Assembly: GCA_018715165.1 (NCBI GenBank)
Contig: DVMC01000164.1
Coordinates: 1 to 31,175, forward strand
Length of the DNA stretch: 31,175 bases
Reading direction: 5' to 3'
Source of the DNA: Limiplasma pullistercoris
Lineage (GTDB): Bacteria > Bacillota > Clostridia > Christensenellales > Aristaeellaceae
Shown here: piece after piece, positions 24,360-31,175 of the stretch
How the letters are laid out: each line of letters begins with the position of its first letter
Numbering within the stretch: the stretch's first letter is position 1
Program-made: the position numbers and the translations under genes
Notes under the pieces: generated by a model
What the model saw: the letters and a program-made list of their open reading frames with translations, nothing else
The model's database searches: none
Told to the model about the DNA's origin: nothing

Positions 24360-25463
24360 TCAGCCCAGTTTCAGCTCCCCTGCCAGCTGCTCCACCTCGC
24401 GGAAAAAGCGGGCGATGTGAAAGCCGTCGGCGACCGCATGGTGAATCTCCATGGACAGCGGCAGCACCGTCCGGCTGCCGTCGCTGCGCCAGCGTCCCCA
24501 GGAGATGATCGGCGCAAGGTAAACCGCGTCGGCGGTGAGATTGATGTCCAGCGAGGTGTATGAGAGCCACGGCAGCGCGGAAACATCAAACGTATTGGGC
24601 GGCATGTCTGGCAGATGGTGTCCCCGCGCTTTCTTTCCCCTCTCGATATCCTCCCGGCAGTTCTGGGAAAAGGCTTTGAAATCCGGGTTCCAGCGGGACC
24701 ATATCGCTGTAAAGCTCTCTTCCCGGTCATGGAATACCAGGTGCGAGGGCCATACCTCTTTCCACAGCAATACCCGGTCCGTCCGCGCGTCATAGGTGTA
24801 GCGGAATTCCCGGTGGCGGTTCACCACCGCCGTTACGCAGTAAAGAAAGGCGACGTAAAAACTGTACCCCGTCCTTTTAGCCTGCTCCGTCAGCCGGGTC
24901 ACATCCACTTCCCCGGTGATGGACGCGTAGCAACGAGCCTGCCGGGTAAACTGCTCCCAATAGCTTTTCCGTTCCCAGTTCTCACGATCAATCACGCATG
25001 CGCCCTCCGGCACATACGGCAGATCTGCCAGCGACATCGTCATGACCACTTCTTCGCCTTCCATCTCGCCTGTTTCGCTGAAACCAACCTTACGATACAG
25101 CGCTTTGGCCGCATCATTTCCCTCCACATAGTTGATCTGAATCAGGTCAAACCGGTTCTGTTCCTTCAGCCAGGCGATTGCAGCCTGCAGCGCGGCCCTG
25201 CCGTATCCCTTGCCCTGATGCTGCGGGGCGATCATAAAGCGCCATATTTCAACCTCACGGGTTCCCTTGCCAAAATCAAACATGATGAAGCCCACTGGCT
25301 CATCATTCAGGCAAATGGCGAAAGGACGCGCCTTTTCATAAAATACCCAGGCCTGTGCCAGAGAGATGGCGTTGGGCGCCACAAAATCCTGCTGCTTCTG
25401 AGGCAACTCCATGGCCAGGATTTTCCGGTAGTTGGTTTCATCAATTTTTCTGAGCTGAATCAT
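24360..25463 (-). CDS. Fusion of GNAT acetyltransferase and chloramphenicol-acetyltransferase-like domain
   Basis: 367 residues. Residues 1-145 are a GNAT domain of the spermine/spermidine acetyltransferase-like type, with P-loop QHQGKGYGRA (81-90) and ALYRKVGFSETGEM near its end. From about 155 a complete CAT (PF00302) domain follows: NWERKSYWEQFT, CYASITGEVDVTRL, LPWLSYTSLDINL (with the Ser that helps bind substrate) and the catalytic HHAVADG at 341-347. Both halves use acetyl-CoA. The family typically acetylates chloramphenicol or other alcohols, but resistance cannot be claimed. GGAGG lies close upstream of the ATG at 25463. It is divergent from the Crp/Fnr gene. Confidence 0.88.
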   Translation of the reverse strand: MIQLRKIDETNYRKILAMELPQKQQDFVAPNAISLAQAWVFYEKARPFAICLNDEPVGFIMFDFGKGTREVEIWRFMIAPQHQGKGYGRAALQAAIAWLKEQNRFDLIQINYVEGNDAAKALYRKVGFSETGEMEGEEVVMTMSLADLPYVPEGACVIDRENWERKSYWEQFTRQARCYASITGEVDVTRLTEQAKRTGYSFYVAFLYCVTAVVNRHREFRYTYDARTDRVLLWKEVWPSHLVFHDREESFTAIWSRWNPDFKAFSQNCREDIERGKKARGHHLPDMPPNTFDVSALPWLSYTSLDINLTADAVYLAPIISWGRWRSDGSRTVLPLSMEIHHAVADGFHIARFFREVEQLAGELKLG

Positions 25464-25574
25464 GTCATCCTCCGCAGTCTGTCGCGTGCTCCGGCAAAAA
25501 GGTCCGGGCGATATGGCACACATTCGGTGCCGGAATAGCAAAACCCTTCCCGGCGGCAAAAGTACAAAAAAGCT

Positions 25575-25603
25575 TTATGTCCTCATACAAATTCTGCTAT
25601 AAT
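25575..25603 (+). promoter_or_regulatory. Promoter for the Crp/Fnr-type regulator gene
   Basis: A perfect TATAAT (25598-25603) with a weak -35 TTATGT (25575-25580) at 17 nt. The gap to the divergent GNAT-CAT gene is about 190 nt. No equally good promoter was found for that gene. Confidence 0.5.
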
Positions 25604-25651
25604 AGTAATGATATGAACTGCCCTTCGCAGGAGAAGGAGTGTGCTGTACCC

Positions 25652-26365
25652 ATGGAAAAACCGCTTGATATAAGCCTGCTCAAATCAGGCATACTATTTC
25701 GCAACATGACGGATGATGAGCTGCTGGATGTGCTGAATTCCATGCATGCCCGGCGGCAGGTATTTCCGTCTAAAGCCGTGGTTGTGCGGGATGGGGACCC
25801 GATGAGCGAAGTCGGCATTCTGCTCTCCGGCGGGCTGCACCTTTCGCATGTGGACGCCAGCGGAAACAGCAACCTGATGGATGCATTGGGGCCGGGGGAC
25901 GCCATCGGCCTGCTCAACGCGATCGGCCGCTACCGGCTGCACATTTCCGCCGTTGCCACGGAGAAAACCGAGCTCCTATTTTTGACGGTGGACACGCTGC
26001 TGCGGCAAAATCGACTGACCGTTCCCGCGCAGATCCGCTTTCTGCAAAACCTCACGGTGGCTGTGGCGCAACAGGGGCAGCGTCTGACCCGCAAGCTGGA
26101 GGACAGCATCCGCCGTTCCATCCGTGACCGGCTTCAGGACTATCTTTCCGCCCAATATCATAAGGCCGGCAGCCGCACTTTCGTCATTCCCCTGAACCGG
26201 CAGGACCTGGCCGACTATTTGTTTGTAGACCGCAGCGCCATGTCCAACGAGCTGTGCAAGATGCGGGACGAAGGGCTCATTCAGTTCGACAAGAGCCGGT
26301 TTGAGCTGCTCGTGGAAATGCCGATCACGGAGGATGAACCGGACCCCAACCTGAAAAGTGAATAA
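25652..26365 (+). CDS. Crp/Fnr family transcriptional regulator
   Basis: 237 residues. The N-terminal cyclic-nucleotide-binding-like beta barrel spans about 10-125 (LFRNMTDDELLDVL, then VVVRDGDPMSEVGILLSGGLHLSH, then LGPGDAIGLLNAIG). A long dimer helix and a winged helix follow (PLNRQDLADYLFVDRSAMSNELCKMRDEGLIQFDKSRFEL). No cysteine cluster for an Fe-S centre is evident, so it is not a classical FNR oxygen sensor. The effector is unknown. AAGGAG lies 12 nt before the chosen ATG, and an upstream ATG (25613) is less likely. It has its own terminator and precedes the oleate hydratase operon, which it may control. Confidence 0.9.
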   Translation: MEKPLDISLLKSGILFRNMTDDELLDVLNSMHARRQVFPSKAVVVRDGDPMSEVGILLSGGLHLSHVDASGNSNLMDALGPGDAIGLLNAIGRYRLHISAVATEKTELLFLTVDTLLRQNRLTVPAQIRFLQNLTVAVAQQGQRLTRKLEDSIRRSIRDRLQDYLSAQYHKAGSRTFVIPLNRQDLADYLFVDRSAMSNELCKMRDEGLIQFDKSRFELLVEMPITEDEPDPNLKSE

Positions 26366-26382
26366 ACCGTTCTGATTCAGAC

Positions 26383-26422
26383 GCTCCGCGCCCTGCTTCC
26401 GGCAGCCCGCGGAGCCTTTTTT
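26383..26422 (+). terminator. Terminator of the Crp/Fnr-type gene
   Basis: GCTCCGCG (26383-26390) pairs with CGCGGAGC (26408-26415) around a 17-nt loop that itself can fold, followed by a T6 run. Confidence 0.85.
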
Positions 26423-26466
26423 CAGAGGCCCTGATTTCTTTGCCGCACCGCCGCTGATGCGGTTTT

Positions 26467-26547
26467 TTGAGTTTTAAAAATAAAATCTCAAAAGACTTGA
26501 ATTGCGTTGTTCAAACAACCTCTTTTCTTTTCCACTTCCTGTATGAT
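26467..26547 (+). promoter_or_regulatory. Putative operator palindromes and weak promoter of the oleate hydratase operon
   Basis: Two inverted repeats lie upstream of the operon: TTGAG-N15-CTCAA (26467-26491) in an AT-rich tract, and TTGAA-N8-TTCAA (26497-26514). A GTTGT-TCAA-ACAAC palindrome overlaps the second. A -10 like TATGAT (26542-26547) has no recognisable -35 at 17 nt, as at activator-dependent promoters. The stretch is clearly AT-richer than its surroundings. Confidence 0.4.
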
Positions 26548-26617
26548 CGTCATGTAAGGAAGAGCGTCGCGCCCAGCGGGACTCCCCTCCTCAACATCAA
26601 TCAGGAGGTACACAGAT

Positions 26618-28393
26618 ATGTACTATACCAATGGAAACTACGAAGCCTTTGCCCGTCCCCGCAAGCCGCACGACGCCGATCAGAAGTCCGCCTGGCTGGT
26701 AGGTTCCGGCCTTGCCAGCCTGGCAGCCGCCGCTTTCCTGATCCGTGACGGACAGGTTGCAGGCGAGCGCATCCACATCCTTGAGGAAGCCGCCCTGCCC
26801 GGCGGCGCATGCGACGGCATCCTGAACCCGGAGCTGGGATTTGTCATTCGCGGCGGCCGTGAGATGGAAAACCATTATGAATGCCTCTGGGATCTCTACC
26901 GCTCCATTCCCTCGCTGGAGGTGGAGAACGCCAGCGTTCTGGATGAATTCTACTGGCTCAACAAGGACGACCCCAACTTCTCCAAGAATCGCGCCACGCT
27001 GCGCCAGGGAGAGAGCGCCAACACCCGCAACCGCTTTAACCTCAGCGACGAGGCCGCCATGGAGCTGCTCAAGCTCTTCTTCGCCACCGACGAATCCCTG
27101 TATGACAAGACGATCGACGACGTTTTCACGGACGAGTTCTACCGCTCCGATTTCTGGATGTACTGGCAGACCATGTTCGCCTTTGAGAAATGGCACTCCG
27201 CTCTGGAGATGAAGCTCTACCTGCATCGCTTCCTGCATCACATTGGCGGCCTGCCCGACCTGTCGGCGCTCAAGTTCACCCGTTACAACCAGTATGAATC
27301 GCTGATTCTCCCGCTGGTGCGCTACCTGCAGGACAACGGGGTTCAGTTCGACTACGGCGTGACCGTGACCAACGTGCTGTTCCACTTCCTTCCCGGCAAA
27401 AAGATCGCTCATCAGATCCTCATTAAGCGGGACGGAAAGGAGGAGGCCATCGACCTCACGGAAAACGATCTGGTGTTCGTCACCAACGGATCCTGCACGG
27501 AATCCTCCGCCCTTGGCGACAACGAGCACGCGCCCGTGCTGGAGGTGACATCCGGCGAAGGCGCCAGCTGGGCTCTGTGGAAAAACATCGCCCTACAGCA
27601 TCCCCAGTTCGGCCGGCCCGAGAAATTCTGCTCCGACATCGAGGCCACCAAGTGGGAGTCCGCCACGGTGACGCTGCTGGATGAAAAGATCGCTCCCTAC
27701 GTGCGCGAAATCTGCCAGCGCGATCCCTATTCGGGCAAGGTGGTGACCGGAGGCATCGTCACGGTACGCGACTCCGCCTGGCTGATGAGCTGGACCTTCA
27801 ACCGCCAGCCGCATTTCAAGGCGCAGCCCGAAAACCAGCTGGTGGGCTGGATCTACGGCCTCTATCCCGACCGTCCGGGCGACTATGTGGGCAAGCCCAT
27901 GAGCGAGTGCACCGGCGCCGAGATCTGCATGGAATGGCTCTACCACCTGGGCGTCGAGGAAGACAGGATCGAAACCCTGGCCCGTCAGAGCGCCAGCACC
28001 GTGCCCTGCATGATGCCCTATGTCACGGCCTTCTTCATGCCCCGCGCCGCCGGCGACCGCCCCGATGTGGTCCCCGATGAGTGCGTAAACTTCGCCTTCC
28101 TGGGCCAGTTCGCCCAGACGGAGCGCGACACGATCTTCACCACCGAATACTCCGTGCGCACCGCCATGGAGGCCGTCTATACCCTGTTGGACGTGGAGCG
28201 GGGCGTGCCCGAGGTGTTCAATTCCGCCTATGATGTCCGCTGCCTGCTCAACGCCACTTACTACCTGCTGGACGGCCGCAAGCTGACCGACATGAAGCTC
28301 CCCCTGCCGCTCAAGATGACGCTGCACGCCGGTCTGGACAAGCTGGACGGGACCATCCTTCTGGAATTGCTGGAGCACTACCGGCTGGTTTGA
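26618..28393 (+). CDS. ohyA: Oleate hydratase (FAD-dependent fatty acid hydratase)
   Basis: 591 residues, the usual length of OhyA, formerly the myosin-cross-reactive antigen family. The FAD-binding motif is GSGLASLAAAAFLIRDG near 29-45. The RGGREM loop (78-83), which in characterised enzymes orders on FAD binding and carries a catalytic Glu, is intact and followed by ENHYECLWDLYRSIPSLE. Later blocks include VFVTNGSCTESSALGDNEHAP and GQFAQTERDTIFTTEYSVRTAMEAVY. It adds water to cis-9 unsaturated fatty acids, detoxifying oleic-type acids. AGGAGG lies 9 nt before the ATG. It heads an operon with HdeD-like, TspO and superoxide reductase genes. Confidence 0.96.
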   Translation: MYYTNGNYEAFARPRKPHDADQKSAWLVGSGLASLAAAAFLIRDGQVAGERIHILEEAALPGGACDGILNPELGFVIRGGREMENHYECLWDLYRSIPSLEVENASVLDEFYWLNKDDPNFSKNRATLRQGESANTRNRFNLSDEAAMELLKLFFATDESLYDKTIDDVFTDEFYRSDFWMYWQTMFAFEKWHSALEMKLYLHRFLHHIGGLPDLSALKFTRYNQYESLILPLVRYLQDNGVQFDYGVTVTNVLFHFLPGKKIAHQILIKRDGKEEAIDLTENDLVFVTNGSCTESSALGDNEHAPVLEVTSGEGASWALWKNIALQHPQFGRPEKFCSDIEATKWESATVTLLDEKIAPYVREICQRDPYSGKVVTGGIVTVRDSAWLMSWTFNRQPHFKAQPENQLVGWIYGLYPDRPGDYVGKPMSECTGAEICMEWLYHLGVEEDRIETLARQSASTVPCMMPYVTAFFMPRAAGDRPDVVPDECVNFAFLGQFAQTERDTIFTTEYSVRTAMEAVYTLLDVERGVPEVFNSAYDVRCLLNATYYLLDGRKLTDMKLPLPLKMTLHAGLDKLDGTILLELLEHYRLV

Positions 28394-28435
28394 TTTCTTT
28401 CCTTCACCGACCCTTTCAAAAGGAGCGTAGATCCC

Positions 28436-29053
28436 ATGAATAAGCATTCTGTTTTCCCCTATGATCTTCCCCCGGCTTCAAGCACGACCGGCGGCGCCGA
28501 AACGGCTTCCCGCCCGGTCAACCGCAAGACCGGCATCGTGGCCTCCATCGTGTTGGCTGTCCTGGGCCTTCTGACCTTCTTCACCCCTATTTCGATGGGG
28601 GTGGGGATGGCCTACCTGCTCACCGCCGGGCTGATGGTGTACGGCATTTCCCAGACCGTGGCCTTCTTCCGCGCCCCGAAGGAGGCGCGGAGCGGCTGGT
28701 CGCTGGTAAACGGCATCATGCTGCTGCTGTTCTCAGGCTTTACGCTGTGGAGCGGGCTGAGCGGCGTCTACGGCACCCTGCAAATGATTGCAAGCCTCTC
28801 CTATGTGGCGGGCTTCCTGACGATAGCCGCGGGTATTTCCCAGATTTCCACCTTCTTCGCCCTGCAAAGAGCGTCCGGCTCGGGCTGGATCATGGCAAGC
28901 GGCATCCTGAACCTGCTGCTCAGCCTGGTCATTCTGGCCAACCCGGTAGCCAGCTGGTTTACCCTGACCTCCGTCTGGGGCATCTATCTGACGGTTTCCG
29001 GCATCGCCCTGTTTGCCGAGTCCCTGTCCGGCCGCAGAGCGTGCCACTCCTGA
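28436..29053 (+). CDS. HdeD family (DUF308) membrane protein
   Basis: 205 residues. A Pro/Ser/Thr-rich soluble N-terminus of about 30 residues is followed by six membrane helices in three hairpins, with the pattern IVASIVLAVLGLLTFFTP, then LLTAGLMVYGISQTVAFF, typical of DUF308/HdeD. HdeD in E. coli contributes to acid resistance at high cell density; the mechanism is unknown. AAAGGAG lies 10 nt before the ATG. The gap to the oleate hydratase gene is 42 nt without a terminator, and to tspO 18 nt, so it is operon gene 2. Confidence 0.85.
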   Translation: MNKHSVFPYDLPPASSTTGGAETASRPVNRKTGIVASIVLAVLGLLTFFTPISMGVGMAYLLTAGLMVYGISQTVAFFRAPKEARSGWSLVNGIMLLLFSGFTLWSGLSGVYGTLQMIASLSYVAGFLTIAAGISQISTFFALQRASGSGWIMASGILNLLLSLVILANPVASWFTLTSVWGIYLTVSGIALFAESLSGRRACHS

Positions 29054-29071
29054 GCAGCGGAGGCGCCTGAA

Positions 29072-29536
29072 ATGAAAAAGCTCGCTTTCCTTCTCTTTCC
29101 CCTGCTGGCCCTGACGGTCGGGAGCCTGTCGGCCTCCCTCTCGCGCGCCGGGCTGGAAGGCGTGTACCCGCTGCTGATCAAATCGCCGCTCACCCCGCCG
29201 GACGCCGTCTTTCCCATCGTATGGAACGTGCTGTATGTGCTCATGGGGCTGGGGCTGGCGCTGGTGGTACGAAAAGGCGGCCCCGGTACCACCCGCGCGG
29301 CGATTGCCTGGAGCCTTCAGCTGGCGCTGAACTTCTGCTGGAGCCTTCTGTTCTTCGGGGCGGGACAATACCTGGCCGCCCTGCTGTGCCTGGCCCTGAT
29401 GTGGTTTATGATCGTGGTGATGATGCTCGCCTTTCATTCCGTCAGCCGGGCTGCCGCCTGGATGCAGATGCCCTATCTGCTGTGGGCGAGCTTCGCAGGC
29501 TATCTGAACTACATGGTGTGGGTTATGAACCCCTGA
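29072..29536 (+). CDS. TspO/MBR family protein
   Basis: 154 residues with five membrane helices. Family motifs are visible: SPLTPPDAVFPIVWNVLYVL, with the helix 1-2 region, QLALNFCWSLLFF in helix 3, and the C-terminal MPYLLWASFAGYLNYMVWVMN. TspO binds porphyrins and cholesterol-like ligands and is connected with oxidative stress and tetrapyrrole handling. GGAGG lies 8 nt before the ATG. It is operon gene 3, between two HdeD-like genes. Confidence 0.93.
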   Translation: MKKLAFLLFPLLALTVGSLSASLSRAGLEGVYPLLIKSPLTPPDAVFPIVWNVLYVLMGLGLALVVRKGGPGTTRAAIAWSLQLALNFCWSLLFFGAGQYLAALLCLALMWFMIVVMMLAFHSVSRAAAWMQMPYLLWASFAGYLNYMVWVMNP

Positions 29537-29598
29537 CCCCAAGCGCATCCATTTTTCCCCATTTCGCACAAAAGGGCAATATCATCTAGGAGGTATTC

Positions 29599-30165
29599 AT
29601 GATGTCTTACACTTACTGGACCGGAACGCCATCCGTGTGGATCGCCATTCTCTACCTGTTTCTGGGCCTTCCCCTGCTGCTCAACCCCGTTGCAAGCGGC
29701 ACCTTCTTTATCTGGGCGCTTGCCGCAGGCTCCGCCGTCTACGCAGTCAGCCACCTGGTGCGCTATATCCAGGGACGCAAGGAAGGCCTGGCAAGCGGCG
29801 GCGACCTGTTCCTGACCGTCGTTCCCCTGCTTTTCACCGTGGCTTCCCTGATCTGGCCGCAAACCCTGCTGGCCTTCCTGCCGCTGGTGCTGGGCGCATT
29901 GCTGCTGGTAGACGCTCTGGGCAAGGTTCCCCTGACCATTGGGGCCATCGAGCTGGACAGCCCGGCGATGATACCCCTTGCAATGTCCTGCTTCTTCCCG
30001 GCTCTGCTGGGCATCCTGTTGATGGTCAATCCTTTTTCGGCGGTTCATGTCGTCATCCGGCTGTTTGGGATTGTGCTGCTGATCACCGGGATAATCGAGC
30101 TGATCACCACCGTTATCTCCCACCGTACGGCTGAAGCCGTCTCATCCGAAATCGACCACCTGTAG
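29599..30165 (+). CDS. Second HdeD-like (DUF308) membrane protein
   Basis: 188 residues with about six membrane helices in hairpins: VWIAILYLFLGLPLLLNPVASG, FIWALAAGSAVYAVSHLVRYI, then LFGIVLLITGIIELITTVI at the end. The LNP and VNP turns and the terminal SGI/TGI helix are DUF308 traits. It differs from the first HdeD-like protein enough that the two are not a recent duplication. AGGAGG precedes two adjacent ATG codons (29599 and 29602). The gap to tspO is 62 nt with no terminator seen, and to the superoxide reductase gene 16 nt. Confidence 0.8.
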   Translation: MMSYTYWTGTPSVWIAILYLFLGLPLLLNPVASGTFFIWALAAGSAVYAVSHLVRYIQGRKEGLASGGDLFLTVVPLLFTVASLIWPQTLLAFLPLVLGALLLVDALGKVPLTIGAIELDSPAMIPLAMSCFFPALLGILLMVNPFSAVHVVIRLFGIVLLITGIIELITTVISHRTAEAVSSEIDHL

Positions 30166-30181
30166 TAAAGGAGACATTCCC

Positions 30182-30577
30182 ATGATGAATTTCTATATTT
30201 GCGAACACTGCGGAAACATTGCCTACAAACTGACGGACAGCCGCGTTCCCCTGACCTGCTGCGGCTCTCCCATGGCCTTGCTCGTGCCGGGCCTGAGCGA
30301 CGGAGCGACGGAAAAGCACCTGCCCGCCATCTATCAGGCAGGCGACCAGGTTGAAATCGCCGTCGGCATCCAGGCTCATCCCATGACGGAGGAACACCTC
30401 ATAGAGTGGGTCATTCTGGAGACCGGAAACGGCTTCCACGTCATCGACCTCGCGGCGGGCCAGGCGCCGCGTGCTTCCTTCCGGCTGGCCCCCATGGAGC
30501 AGGTTGTCGCCGCCTATGCATTCTGCAATCTGCATGGCCTGTGGCTGACGGACGCCTCCTCGGGCTTCGGCCTCTGA
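30182..30577 (+). CDS. Superoxide reductase (desulfoferrodoxin)
   Basis: 131 residues, a two-iron desulfoferrodoxin. The N-terminal desulforedoxin-like centre has CEHC (7-10) and CC (26-27). The catalytic neelaredoxin domain has EKHLP (Glu44, Lys45, His46), HPMTEEH (His66 and His72) and CNLHGLW (Cys115 and His118), so all His4Cys iron ligands and the catalytic Lys are present. It reduces superoxide to hydrogen peroxide without making oxygen, which suits an anaerobe. AAAGGAG precedes the ATG. It is the last gene of the operon, followed by a GC-rich hairpin. Confidence 0.96.
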   Translation: MMNFYICEHCGNIAYKLTDSRVPLTCCGSPMALLVPGLSDGATEKHLPAIYQAGDQVEIAVGIQAHPMTEEHLIEWVILETGNGFHVIDLAAGQAPRASFRLAPMEQVVAAYAFCNLHGLWLTDASSGFGL

Positions 30578-30592
30578 TCTTTCCCCCTTGCA

Positions 30593-30620
30593 GGGCCGCA
30601 GGCTTCACCGCCTGCGGCCC
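30593..30620 (+). terminator. GC-rich hairpin at the end of the oleate hydratase operon
   Basis: GGGCCGCAGGC pairs perfectly with GCCTGCGGCCC around a 6-nt loop. The tail is TTGCG, not a U-tract, so termination may be incomplete. Confidence 0.55.
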
Positions 30621-30730
30621 TTGCGCGTGTCGGGCGCGCTGCGCCGGATGTCCGGAAACCTCCTGTGCCGCCAGGCAAGTTGCCCATGGGCGACGCATAT
30701 CCTTTCCAAAACGTTTGGAGGGGTCGAAAG

Positions 30731-30979
30731 GTGCATGATCGCATTCAGGAGCGCTGCATCCGCATCGGGCAGTACATCGCGGATACCGGTGAAACCGTGC
30801 GGGGAGCCGCGCGTCATTTTGGGGTGAGCAAGTCCTCCGTCCACAAGGACATGGATCAGCGCCTGCCCAAGATCAACCAGACGCTGTATCGCCAGGTGCG
30901 GTGCGTGTTAAGCTACAACAAATCCGTGCGCCACCTGCGGGGAGGCGAGGCCACGCGCCAGAAATACCGCCACTGCTGA
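30731..30979 (+). CDS. spoIIID: Sporulation transcriptional regulator SpoIIID
   Basis: 82 residues, close to the usual 80-93, almost all alignable to SpoIIID. RIGQYIADTGETVRGAARHF is the N-terminal part, VSKSSVHKDM the recognition helix and LSYNKSVRHLRGGEATRQKY the basic C-terminal part. SpoIIID controls mother-cell gene expression at the sigma-E stage of sporulation. The GTG at 30731 is preferred because GGAGG lies 9 nt upstream and the protein then starts VHDRIQERC, as in other species; an upstream in-frame ATG would add unrelated residues. The following mbl/mreB homologue is a conserved neighbour in spore-formers. Confidence 0.95.
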   Translation: MHDRIQERCIRIGQYIADTGETVRGAARHFGVSKSSVHKDMDQRLPKINQTLYRQVRCVLSYNKSVRHLRGGEATRQKYRHC

Positions 30980-31007
30980 TCAGGTTTTCCCACTCAAGCA
31001 GGATTTG

Positions 31008-31085
31008 CCTTTTCCATGGCGAATAGGTAAGGATCAGGGGCGTACGCGCTTTCTTTGTTGTGCCCTTGATTGCAAATGGAAAAGG
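31008..31085 (+). promoter_or_regulatory. Possible ribosome-site-sequestering leader of mbl
   Basis: CCTTTTCCAT (31008-31017) is an exact complement of ATGGAAAAGG (31076-31085), and the second arm contains part of the mbl ribosome binding site. The overlapping pair ATTTGC/GCAAAT (31003-31008 with 31072-31077) offers an alternative pairing. Confidence 0.3.
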
Positions 31086-31096
31086 AGTTTGAGCGA

Positions 31097-31175
31097 ATGG
31101 CAAGCATCAGCGACATCGGGATTGATCTGGGCACTTCGCAAATCCTGATCTATATGAAGGGAAAGGGCATCATTC
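31097..31175 (+). CDS. mbl: MreB/Mbl family rod-shape protein, N-terminal fragment
   Basis: Only 26 codons are present before the window ends. The sequence IGIDLGTSQILIYMKGKGII is the first actin-fold phosphate loop of MreB/Mbl proteins, which form filaments that guide lateral wall synthesis. AAAAGGAG lies 9 nt upstream. The position directly after spoIIID favours the Mbl subgroup, as in Bacillus and many Clostridia, but the fragment alone does not separate Mbl from MreB. Confidence 0.88.
   Translation, partial: MASISDIGIDLGTSQILIYMKGKGII

Noticed and set aside
24360..25463. A claim of chloramphenicol resistance from the CAT domain
   Set aside because: CAT-fold proteins include enzymes with other acceptors, and the sequence alone does not show chloramphenicol binding.
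25652..26365. Classification of the Crp/Fnr-type protein as an FNR oxygen sensor
   Set aside because: There is no N-terminal cysteine cluster able to hold an Fe-S centre. Few cysteines are present at all.

Overview
The window is a gene-dense, high-GC stretch of chromosome from a spore-forming Firmicute, most likely class Clostridia. Pointers are SpoIIID followed by an MreB/Mbl homologue at the right end, an ireB-ruvX-DUF1292 cluster, an ecfA1-ecfA2-ecfT-truA cluster, pyruvate phosphate dikinase, DegV, superoxide reductase and strong AGGAGG-type ribosome binding sites. I cannot name a genus. No rRNA, tRNA, CRISPR array, prophage or transposase gene was seen.

Left part (1-9.8 kb, mostly minus strand). 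The first 15 codons of an aspartate kinase run off the left edge. Next come a GNAT acetyltransferase, a DUF1292 protein, RuvX and IreB in one operon, and then an AI-2E family permease, a 47-residue membrane protein and a PRC-barrel protein. alaS, which commonly sits between the permease and ireB, is absent. A plus-strand secreted protein with four SH3b domains ends at a bidirectional terminator. It faces a minus-strand operon of phosphodiester glycosidase, a degenerate Lgt paralogue, a DNA alkyl-cysteine methyltransferase, pyruvate kinase and a DUF523 protein.

Middle (9.8-24.1 kb). Divergent promoters near 9.8-9.97 kb drive the glycosidase operon and a plus-strand operon of stand-alone riboflavin kinase, EcfA1, EcfA2, EcfT and TruA, followed by DegV. 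After a small lipoprotein and a cysteine-rich mini-protein come a manganese exporter gene (mntP) and a divergent DtxR/MntR-type regulator, then a fusion of a DUF308-like membrane region to a papain-like domain. A minus-strand lgt / serine hydrolase / recX operon follows, then ppdK.

Right part (24.3-31.2 kb). There is a GNAT-chloramphenicol-acetyltransferase fusion and a Crp/Fnr regulator. An apparent five-gene stress operon follows: oleate hydratase, HdeD-like protein, TspO, a second HdeD-like protein and superoxide reductase. SpoIIID and the start of mbl close the window.

The most novel-looking feature is a dispersed element of about 174 bp, present at 14915-15088 and 24119-24292. Each copy is sandwiched between two copies of a locus-specific terminator hairpin, as if it had inserted between the stem-loop and the U-tract of a terminator and duplicated the stem-loop. 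The two copies show a compensatory base-pair change in an internal hairpin. Other points of interest are the Lgt paralogue that has lost key residues, the metal-site hybrid in the MntR-like protein, the GNAT-CAT fusion and the oleate hydratase operon.
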